Origin: a bacterium
Lineage (GTDB): Bacteria; JAHJDO01
Length of the DNA: 26,853 bases
Assembly (NCBI GenBank): GCA_023129655.1
Contig: JAGMBN010000005.1
Location: forward strand, 1-26,853
Direction: 5' to 3'
Part shown: positions 8,379 to 14,277 of the stretch, one piece after another
How the letters are laid out: every line of letters starts with the position of its first letter
Position numbering within the stretch: position 1 is the first letter of the stretch
The notes under the pieces: model-generated
What the model was told of the DNA's origin: nothing
The model's input: only the letters and a program-made list of their open reading frames with translations
Databases searched by the model: none
Made by a program: the position numbers and the translations under genes

Positions 8379-8821
8379 GAGATGATCAGCAAATTTTAAC
8401 TAAAGCATCTTTAAATAAAGCAATAGATGCGATTAATTTAGTAGAAGCTTCACTTAAGGAAGTAGAGCCTTTTGATGCAAATAAAATATATAGTCCCAAA
8501 GAAAGAGAACCTTATGATGCTTTATGCGACAGATTTATCCGTGCAGTTGAAATTAGTTTGAAATATTTTAGAAGTTACGAAAAACTAATGTACGGCGAAA
8601 GTTCTGAAACCTTAAGAGATTCATTGAACAGAACGGAAAAATTAGAAATAATAAGTTCCACTATTCTATGGCTGCAAATGAGAGATGTAAGAAATAGAAT
8701 AGTTCATGATTATTTACCTGAAGAGATAAAAGATATGTACGATGAAATAATGGGTGCTTTTGGGAAAGAGCTATTGCGGCTCAAGGTAAAATTATTGAAA
8801 TTAAGTTCAAATGACGAGTAA
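8375..8821 (+). CDS. hepT: HEPN-domain ribonuclease toxin (HepT-like)
   Basis: A 148-residue, all-helical protein with the HEPN catalytic motif RX4HXY at R106-N-R-I-V-H111-D-Y113, preceded by LQMRDV as in HepT proteins. HEPN toxins of this kind cleave RNA, and Y113 is the residue equivalent to the one AMPylated by MntA in characterised pairs. The region AVEISLKYFRSYEKL forms the helix that packs in the dimer in this family. The start codon overlaps the MNT stop (ATGA). Order antitoxin-then-toxin is as in other MNT-HEPN modules. Whether the pair is active is not visible, but no key residue is missing in either partner. Confidence 0.85.
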   Translation: MRDDQQILTKASLNKAIDAINLVEASLKEVEPFDANKIYSPKEREPYDALCDRFIRAVEISLKYFRSYEKLMYGESSETLRDSLNRTEKLEIISSTILWLQMRDVRNRIVHDYLPEEIKDMYDEIMGAFGKELLRLKVKLLKLSSNDE

Positions 8822-8827
8822 ACAGCA

Positions 8828-8919
8828 TGTCATTGCGAAGGACAAAGTCCTGAAGCAATCTCATTCGTCATTCTCCAACTTGATCGGGGGATCCGGTAGG
8901 GACACAATATTTTGCACCC
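8828..8919 (+). repeat. Mosaic of three dispersed-repeat fragments
   Basis: Bases 8828-8862 are the left half of the TGTCATTGCG repeat, ending in GAAGCAATCTC. Bases about 8867-8894 (GTCATTC...CTTGATCGGGGGATCC) resemble a second common element of the type GTCATTCCCGACTTGATCGGGAATCC. Bases about 8897-8919 (GTAGGGACACAATATTTTGC, then ACCC) resemble a third, roughly palindromic GGGCACAATATATTGTGCCC-type element. The first assignment is seen directly by comparison with the other copies here; the other two come from memory of such elements and are tentative. Reading frames crossing this stretch are repeat translation, not genes. Confidence 0.6.
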
Positions 8920-8941
8920 TTAATAAAATGGCGGTATTGCA

Positions 8942-9019
8942 ATGTACTCTTTTATGTATAGAAAAACGCAAAAAGCCAGAGAGTTTTCTGAACGGATGTT
9001 GAGAAAAAAATACAAATAA
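8942..9019 (+). pseudogene. Possible C-terminal gene remnant
   Basis: A 25-codon open stretch reads MYSFMYRKTQKAREFSERML and ends RKKYK-stop, just before the lipoprotein gene. Its amphipathic, Lys/Arg/Glu-rich composition looks more like a real protein tail than random sequence, and its upstream side runs into the repeat mosaic, as if an older gene had been truncated there. No ribosome-binding site is obvious and I do not recognise the family. It may equally be chance. Confidence 0.2.
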
Positions 9020-9034
9020 AATCAGGAGGTTCAA

Positions 9035-9748
9035 ATGAAAACTAAATTAATAACTATATTACTAGCTCTATCGCTTTTGAGTGGCTGTGGAACAACAGCA
9101 AAATTTATTTATCCCGCAAAGGAAAGAAATCTTATTCGGTTTTCCGATGGACCAGCTTATCAGAAAAAAGTAGCAGTTGTGCCATTTGAAGATATGCGAG
9201 GAGATGAAAATCTAATGGGCACTTATTTCCTTCACTTGATTCCTTTGATGCCCTTCGGCTATGGAAAGTGTGAAAGACCTGATGCAGTTACAATATTTAC
9301 CACAATTACTAAATTTGATTTTGATATGAGCGAGGATCTTGCGAAAGCGGCAGCATATAGTTTGCGAAAATCAGGTCTCTTTTCTGACGTCTTTTTTACT
9401 TTTGGCGGTGATAAAGAGAATGCCCAATTATTGCTTGAGGGGAAAGTGTTTTCGACGACTTATTATGGCAAGATATATTCTTATGGTTTATCATTTTTCT
9501 ATCCTTGTTTGACGCTTGTAGGTTTGCCTGTAGGGTCGTCAAGAAACGATATTGTTCTAAATCTGAAGTTAACGGATTTAATATCGGAGGAGAGAGTTTG
9601 GGAAAAGAACTATAATCTTACCTATAAAATCATTCAGGGACTTTATTACCATTACGGGCATGATGTCAAAGGATACACACATATGATGCAAGAGATTATG
9701 AATGATGCCATTGAGGATATAAATCGTAAATTTCAAAAGAGAGAATAA
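9035..9748 (+). CDS. Uncharacterised outer-membrane-type lipoprotein
   Basis: A 237-residue protein with a strong AGGAGG ribosome-binding site and a clear lipoprotein signal: basic start, hydrophobic run and LSGC with Cys18. The mature part begins TTAKFIYPAKE and soon carries KVAVVPFEDMRGDEN, an opening beta strand common in envelope lipoproteins that bind partners near the outer membrane (for example LptE-, CsgG- or GNA1162-like folds). A later aromatic segment (TTYYGKIYSYGLSFFYPCLT) could contact membrane. There is no catalytic motif. Its position between the toxin-antitoxin-like pair and skp suggests an envelope role, but I do not recognise a named family. Confidence 0.75.
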   Translation: MKTKLITILLALSLLSGCGTTAKFIYPAKERNLIRFSDGPAYQKKVAVVPFEDMRGDENLMGTYFLHLIPLMPFGYGKCERPDAVTIFTTITKFDFDMSEDLAKAAAYSLRKSGLFSDVFFTFGGDKENAQLLLEGKVFSTTYYGKIYSYGLSFFYPCLTLVGLPVGSSRNDIVLNLKLTDLISEERVWEKNYNLTYKIIQGLYYHYGHDVKGYTHMMQEIMNDAIEDINRKFQKRE

Positions 9749-9750
9749 AA

Positions 9751-9782
9751 ATTCCCCCTTTGAAGGGGGGAATCGGGGGGAT
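9751..9782 (+). repeat. C/G-rich hairpin repeat overlapping the skp leader
   Basis: ATTCCCCC (9751-9758) and GGGGGAAT (9766-9773) form a perfect eight-base stem around TTTGAAG, followed by CGGGGGGAT. This type of CCCCCTTTGAAGGGGG element is a common dispersed repeat in environmental genomes. The trailing G run lies a few bases before the TTG start of skp, so the repeat both forms a possible RNA hairpin and supplies the likely Shine-Dalgarno sequence. There is no following T run, so it is not a standard terminator. Confidence 0.6.
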
Positions 9783-9786
9783 GTAA

Positions 9787-10338
9787 TTGAAAATTAAAAA
9801 GTTAGTATTTGGATTTAGTGTTTCGTATTTAATAATTTTTCTACTTTCGTTTTGTGTTCTATCTTCAACCTGTCATGCAGCAGATGAATTAAAGATAGGT
9901 TATGTAAATTTCTCTGTGCTGTTTGAAGGTTACTATAAGACAGAGAAAGCAGAGGCGGAATTGAAAGATGAAGCGGATAAGAGAGAAGAGATGATAGAAG
10001 AAATTCGTGGAGAGATTAATAATATTCGGAAGAAGCTGGGATCAGGTGTGTTAAAGCAAGAGGAAAAAGATAAACAGAAAGGGGTTCTGGAACAAAAGGC
10101 GCTTCAATTAAATAGAGTTATTAGAGAAAGTAAAAGAGAACTGGAGTCTAAGAGAGAAAAATCCATTAGGGGAATTATAAAGGACATAGAGGCTGTGATC
10201 AGAGAATATTCAGGAAAAAAGGGATATACTCTGGTAATGGGGAATCGCGATCTGTTATATGTGGATAAAAAATTGGACATTACAAAGCATATAGAAGATT
10301 TATTGAAGAAAAAAGAATTAAAAGAAAACGGAAAATAA
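9787..10338 (+). CDS. skp: Skp/OmpH-family periplasmic chaperone
   Basis: A 183-residue exported protein of the OmpH/Skp family, which holds unfolded outer-membrane proteins in the periplasm. A signal peptide with probable cleavage after CHA (about residue 31) precedes KIGYVNFSVLFEGYYKTEKA, the classic first strand plus helix (IGYVdxxxvf). A long charged coiled coil runs from about residue 55 to 130 and the closing block is GKKGYTLVMGNRDLLYVDKKLDIT. The length is near the family norm. The start is TTG with a G-rich site from the upstream repeat. In many genomes skp directly follows bamA; here five or more genes and repeats intervene. Confidence 0.88.
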   Translation: MKIKKLVFGFSVSYLIIFLLSFCVLSSTCHAADELKIGYVNFSVLFEGYYKTEKAEAELKDEADKREEMIEEIRGEINNIRKKLGSGVLKQEEKDKQKGVLEQKALQLNRVIRESKRELESKREKSIRGIIKDIEAVIREYSGKKGYTLVMGNRDLLYVDKKLDITKHIEDLLKKKELKENGK

Positions 10339-10352
10339 CAAAAGGGAAGATT

Positions 10353-11636
10353 ATGCAATTACAGACAACAATAAGTAATGAAGCGAGCTGCGAAGGCGTT
10401 GGCTTGCATACGGGAAACAAAACCACTGTTTATTTTAAGCCTGCGGATGAAAACACAGGTATAAAATTCATAAGAAAAGATTTGCCGGACAGCCCAATAG
10501 TTAAGGCGGATATTAGCGGAGTTGTTGATACAGCAAGAGGGACTTCTTTGGGTAAAAGCGATATAAAAGTGCATACTGTAGAGCACGTACTGGCAGCAGC
10601 AGCAGGTTTAGGGATTGATAATATGCTGGTTGAACTCAGCAGCAATGAGCCTCCTGTAGTTGATGGAAGCGCATTGCCGTTTATAGAGGCGCTGGAAGGG
10701 GCAAAGCTTGTGCAGCAAAAAGCGCCTAAGAAGTTTTTTGAGGTAAAAGAGCCTGTTTGGGTTTCGGAAAATGGTTCTTCTTTGGTTGCTTTGCCGTCAA
10801 AAGATTTTCGTATCTCATTTACTATTGACTATAACCATCCTGTGCTTGATTCCCAATTTGCCTCAGTTATAATTACACCAGAATCTTTTAAGAAGGAAAT
10901 AGCTTCTGCAAGAACATTTTGTTTTCTGGAAGAGGTGGAGATGCTGCAAAAGGAAGGGCTCATAAAAGGAGGCAGTTTAGAGAGCGCTGTTGTTATAGGG
11001 GACGAAGCTCTTCTTAACGATGAATTAAGGTTTGAAAATGAGTTTGTTATGCATAAGATACTTGATCTGATAGGCGATCTGTATCTGCTGGGGCGACCGT
11101 TAAAAGCGCATGTTATTGCAATAAAAAGCGGTCATTTTTTAAATATAGAACTGGTTAAAAAACTTAAAAAAACGCTGGGATCTGCGGATAACGATGATAC
11201 GGAGACAAAAACTAGTTTAGATATAGATGAGATAAAAAAAATTCTTCCGCACAGATATCCATTTTTACTTATTGACAGGATAACAAGGATTGAAGGAGAT
11301 AAAAAGATAACAGGGATTAAGAATGTTACTGCAAACGAAAGTTTTTTCCAGGGGCACTTTCCAAATTATCCGATAATGCCTGGCGTGCTAATTGTTGAGG
11401 CAATGGCGCAGGTAGGTGGGATTCTGTTACTAAGGAAAAAAGAGAATAGAGGAAAGACGCCATTTTTTGCTAAGATGGATAATGTCAAATTAAGACGGCC
11501 TGTCAGACCGGGAGATCAGCTTCTCATAGAGGTTAAGGTAATTAAGGCAAAAAGCAGAATTGGAAGGGTAATGGCAAAGGCTTCTGTTGATGGAGAAATA
11601 GTATGCGAAGCGGAATTAACATCAATCATACAATAA
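10353..11636 (+). CDS. lpxC/fabZ: Bifunctional LpxC-FabZ fusion
   Basis: A 427-residue two-domain enzyme. Residues 1-about 280 are LpxC, the zinc UDP-3-O-acyl-GlcNAc deacetylase that commits to lipid A synthesis: HTVEH at 74-78, ARTF at 186-189, H234/K235/D238 in HKILDLIGD and the catalytic His261 in SGH. Residues about 288-427 are FabZ, the 3-hydroxyacyl-ACP dehydratase: LPHRYPFLLIDR, catalytic His335 in GHFPNYPIMPGVL and Glu349 in VEAMAQ. The linker is short and acidic (about 277-290). All catalytic residues are kept, so both activities are expected; both compete for the same 3-hydroxyacyl-ACP pool. Such fusions are known in Bacteroidetes and some other phyla. It sits 14 bases after skp and before lpxA. 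Confidence 0.95.
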   Translation: MQLQTTISNEASCEGVGLHTGNKTTVYFKPADENTGIKFIRKDLPDSPIVKADISGVVDTARGTSLGKSDIKVHTVEHVLAAAAGLGIDNMLVELSSNEPPVVDGSALPFIEALEGAKLVQQKAPKKFFEVKEPVWVSENGSSLVALPSKDFRISFTIDYNHPVLDSQFASVIITPESFKKEIASARTFCFLEEVEMLQKEGLIKGGSLESAVVIGDEALLNDELRFENEFVMHKILDLIGDLYLLGRPLKAHVIAIKSGHFLNIELVKKLKKTLGSADNDDTETKTSLDIDEIKKILPHRYPFLLIDRITRIEGDKKITGIKNVTANESFFQGHFPNYPIMPGVLIVEAMAQVGGILLLRKKENRGKTPFFAKMDNVKLRRPVRPGDQLLIEVKVIKAKSRIGRVMAKASVDGEIVCEAELTSIIQ

Positions 11637-11649
11637 AGGATAATAGAAA

Positions 11650-12420
11650 ATGACAATCCATAATACAGCTGTCATTTCTCCCAGCGCTAAGATTGCTGAG
11701 AGTGTAAAAATCGGGCCATGGAGCGTTATAGGAGAGAATGTTGAAATAGGGAAAAACACAGAGATTGCGTCCAATGTTGTAATAGATGGCTGGACAAGTA
11801 TAGGGGAAAATAACAAGATATCTCCTGGCGCAGTTATCGGGACAGCTCCGCAAGATGTGAAATACGATGGTGCTCGCGCATATGTTAAGATAGGCAACGG
11901 AAATACTATAAGAGAATATGTTACAATTAACAGAGCAACAGAACCAGATACAGGAACAGTAGTAGGAGATAATAATTTTTTTATGGCATATACACATATA
12001 GCCCATAATTGTAGAGTAGGTAATAGTGTTACAATGGTTAACTTTTCAGGATTGTCTGGACATAGCGTATTGGAAGATGGATGTGTTCTGGCTGGTATGG
12101 TAGGCATTCATCAAGGCGCAAGGGTTGGCAGGCTTGCTATGGCAGGAGGGTTATCCAAGGTGGTTAAGGATATTCCTCCATTTGCAAGGGTAGATGGTCA
12201 TCCTGCAAAGATATATGGATTGAATACTATAGGATTAGCCAGAAACAACATCTCAGCGTCTGCTATAGAAAAACTTAAAAGGGCTTATAAAATCCTGTTT
12301 AGATCAGGCATGAATACTACTCAGGCTTTAAAGAAGATTGAGAAGGAGATTCCTTTAATAGATGAGATACAGTATCTCCTAAATTTCATTAGAACATCTG
12401 ATAGAGGTATATGTAAATGA
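11650..12420 (+). CDS. lpxA: LpxA UDP-N-acetylglucosamine acyltransferase
   Basis: The first acyltransferase of lipid A synthesis, 256 residues, cytoplasmic and normally a trimer. The N-terminal two thirds are hexapeptide repeats of a left-handed beta helix (for example IGENVEIGKNTEIA). The active-site segment YTHIAHNC holds His116 and the catalytic His119, matching His122 and His125 of the E. coli enzyme. The C-terminal helices (SAIEKLKRAYKILFRSG) follow the family layout. It overlaps lpxI by four bases (ATGA). The gene order lpxC-fabZ, lpxA, lpxI supports the call. Confidence 0.95.
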   Translation: MTIHNTAVISPSAKIAESVKIGPWSVIGENVEIGKNTEIASNVVIDGWTSIGENNKISPGAVIGTAPQDVKYDGARAYVKIGNGNTIREYVTINRATEPDTGTVVGDNNFFMAYTHIAHNCRVGNSVTMVNFSGLSGHSVLEDGCVLAGMVGIHQGARVGRLAMAGGLSKVVKDIPPFARVDGHPAKIYGLNTIGLARNNISASAIEKLKRAYKILFRSGMNTTQALKKIEKEIPLIDEIQYLLNFIRTSDRGICK

Positions 12421-13235
12421 ATGATGTGATAACTAGTTCAAGGATCGGCTTGATCTCCGGAAAGGGAAAGTTCCCCATTATTTTAGCTCAGGAAGCGAAG
12501 AGAAGAGGCATGAAGGTAGTTGCCATTGCGTTAAAAGAGGAAACAAACGCTGAGTTGGAAAACTATGTAGATAAAATATACTGGCTCAGTGTTGGAGAGA
12601 TGAAAAAAGGGTTAGATATTCTAGTTAAAGAAGAGCTGAAGGAAGTTTTCATGGTAGGAAAGATAGAAAAAAGCCTGCTGTTTAAAAATATTCCAAGAGA
12701 CAGCATGATATCTAATATTATTAAATTCGCAGCTGATAAATTAGACAATACACTGCTAAAAGCAATAACAAATAAATTAGCTGAATTGGATATAAAATTA
12801 TTGGATTCTACCATGCTTATCAGACCGCTTATACCTCAAAGAGGCATACTTACAGAAAGAAAGCCAACGGAAACGGAAATGGATGATATTAATTTTGGAC
12901 AGAAAATAGCCAAGTCGATCACAGCGCTTGACATAGGGCAAACAGTTATTGTAAAGGATAAGGCTATTCTGGCAGTAGAAGCAATAGAGGGCACAGACCA
13001 AACAATTAAACGAGCTGGCATGTATTGTAAAAAGGGCATAGTTATGGTTAAACTCAGCTGGCCTAATCAGGATATGCGCCTTGATGTTCCTACAATTGGC
13101 ACTGATACAATCAAGCTTCTGAAAGAGGTCAATGCGTCTGCAATAGCCATAGAAGCGCAGAAAACTATCATTCTGGATATAGAAGAATCTATTGACATGG
13201 CAAATCGCGCAGGAATCTGCATTGTTGCATTTTGA
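12417..13235 (+). CDS. lpxI: LpxI UDP-2,3-diacylglucosamine pyrophosphatase
   Basis: A 272-residue member of the former DUF1009 family, which cleaves UDP-2,3-diacylglucosamine to lipid X in bacteria without LpxH. The N-terminal GLISGKGKFPIILAQEAKRRG and C-terminal RLDVPTIGTDTI are hallmarks; D223 in the latter aligns with the catalytic Asp225 reported for Caulobacter LpxI. The end MANRAGICIVAF is typical. Translation is coupled to lpxA. No lpxB or lpxD follows; after a 99-base gap the iron operon begins, so the remaining lipid A genes must lie elsewhere. Confidence 0.95.
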   Translation: MNDVITSSRIGLISGKGKFPIILAQEAKRRGMKVVAIALKEETNAELENYVDKIYWLSVGEMKKGLDILVKEELKEVFMVGKIEKSLLFKNIPRDSMISNIIKFAADKLDNTLLKAITNKLAELDIKLLDSTMLIRPLIPQRGILTERKPTETEMDDINFGQKIAKSITALDIGQTVIVKDKAILAVEAIEGTDQTIKRAGMYCKKGIVMVKLSWPNQDMRLDVPTIGTDTIKLLKEVNASAIAIEAQKTIILDIEESIDMANRAGICIVAF

Positions 13236-13263
13236 ATTATGCGCCCAGCAAGCAACAAAAAGC

Positions 13264-13299
13264 TTGACAGGTCAAATAGATATGTTAGATTTACTTAAC
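13264..13299 (+). promoter_or_regulatory. Probable feo-operon promoter with overlapping operator candidates
   Basis: TTGACA (13264-13269), a 16-base spacer and TAGATT (13286-13291) form a plausible sigma-70-type promoter ahead of the DtxR gene. Two dyads overlap it: TTGAC-AG-GTCAA at 13264-13275 on the -35 box, and GTTA...TAAC at 13284-13299 on the -10 box. Either could be the operator for the adjacent metal regulator, which is inference. The rest of the 99-base gap after lpxI shows no clear terminator. Confidence 0.45.
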
Positions 13300-13334
13300 A
13301 AATAAAGGTATCTTTAAAGATTTAATGGTTCAAT

Positions 13335-13829
13335 ATGGGGAAAGATAAAAAATGCAGTCCGGATATGGAAGACTATCTGGAGACTATACTTGTTCTCAAG
13401 AGAAAAAACAAAGTTGCAAGAGTTAGAGATATCAGTCAGTCAATGCATGTAAAACCACCAAGTGTCGCCTCAGCCCTGCATACTCTCTCAAGAGATGGTT
13501 TTGTAATTCATGAATCATACGGCTATGTGGATCTTACTTCCGAAGGAGAGAAATTAGCTAAAATGATACAAAAGCGCCATGAAATGCTGAATAAATTCCT
13601 GAGAGAAATTTTGTGTATCAATCCCAAAACAGCCGCAGAAGATGCTTGCAGAATGGAGCATGCGATCAGTCAGGAAACGTCAAAAAAATTGACAAAGTTT
13701 TTAGAGTTTGTGCAAACCTGTCCTGACAGTGACAGGCCTGATTGGCTGAAAAGTTTTGATCATTATTTTAAAACTGGCAAGCGTCTAAAGTGTAAAATAC
13801 AGGAAATGAAACAAAAGGGTAATCTCTGA
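13335..13829 (+). CDS. DtxR/MntR-family metal-dependent transcriptional repressor
   Basis: A 164-residue regulator. The N-terminal winged helix starts with MEDYLETILVL, as in DtxR/IdeR/MntR, and has the recognition helix around VKPPSVASALHTLSRDGFV. The dimerisation domain contains C-R-M-E-H in AAEDACRMEHAIS, matching the Cys102, Glu105, His106 metal site of DtxR. There is no SH3-like third domain, so it belongs to the short type. It is two bases from the first feoA and heads the ferrous iron operon, so it most likely represses feo genes when Fe(II) is plentiful; Mn(II) cannot be excluded. Confidence 0.88.
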   Translation: MGKDKKCSPDMEDYLETILVLKRKNKVARVRDISQSMHVKPPSVASALHTLSRDGFVIHESYGYVDLTSEGEKLAKMIQKRHEMLNKFLREILCINPKTAAEDACRMEHAISQETSKKLTKFLEFVQTCPDSDRPDWLKSFDHYFKTGKRLKCKIQEMKQKGNL

Positions 13830-13831
13830 AA

Positions 13832-14056
13832 ATGATACCATTAACTGCAGTTTCTTCTGGGAAGATAGTAAAAATCGTCTCTCTAATGGGAGGAAGGGGT
13901 ATTCATCGGCATCTGATAGGAATGGGGCTGGATATTGGCTCGGAAATTGAAGTAATTCATCAAGGAGAGCCCGGCCCGTTTATTGTAAGAGTTAAGGAAA
14001 CGCGTCTTGCTATCGGCGCTGGAATGGCGCAGAAGATTATGGTTGATATAAAATGA
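13832..14056 (+). CDS. feoA: FeoA-domain protein 1
   Basis: A 74-residue SH3-like FeoA domain, a small cytoplasmic partner of the ferrous iron transporter FeoB. It carries GKIVKIVSLMGG, HRHLIGMGLDIGSEIEV and the final VKETRLAIGAGMAQKIMV, the usual FeoA spacing (L..MGL..G..v.v). It starts two bases after the regulator stop and its last four bases overlap the next feoA (ATGA). It differs clearly from the second copy (HRH and GGRG here), so the two are not a recent duplication. Confidence 0.9.
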   Translation: MIPLTAVSSGKIVKIVSLMGGRGIHRHLIGMGLDIGSEIEVIHQGEPGPFIVRVKETRLAIGAGMAQKIMVDIK

Positions 14057-14277
14057 CATTAGATGAATTAAAGCCGGGACAGGAATGTCGTGTTGTAAAG
14101 ATTTCAGCGGAAGGCGCTACAGGTCAGCGGCTGTTGGATATGGGACTGGTTTCAGGAACACGGGTAAAGGTTGTCCGCAATGCGCCGCTGATGGATCCCT
14201 TTGATATTTCTGTAAGAGGATATTCTCTTGCGCTTCGCCGTTCAGATGCTAAAGGAATAGAAATAAAACCGTTATGA
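14053..14277 (+). CDS. feoA: FeoA-domain protein 2
   Basis: A second 74-residue FeoA domain, with TLDELKPGQECRVVKI, QRLLDMGLVSGTRVKVV and DPFDISVRGYSLALRRSDA, closer to the typical FeoA consensus than the preceding copy. It overlaps both neighbours by four bases (ATGA at each end), so translation of both feoA genes and feoB is probably coupled, giving fixed ratios. Two FeoA proteins next to one FeoB are seen in other anaerobe-type operons. Confidence 0.92.
   Translation: MTLDELKPGQECRVVKISAEGATGQRLLDMGLVSGTRVKVVRNAPLMDPFDISVRGYSLALRRSDAKGIEIKPL

Noticed and set aside
8811..9002. Open frame of 63 codons after the HEPN gene
   Set aside because: It overlaps the HEPN stop, has no ribosome-binding site and most of it is translation of dispersed-repeat fragments.
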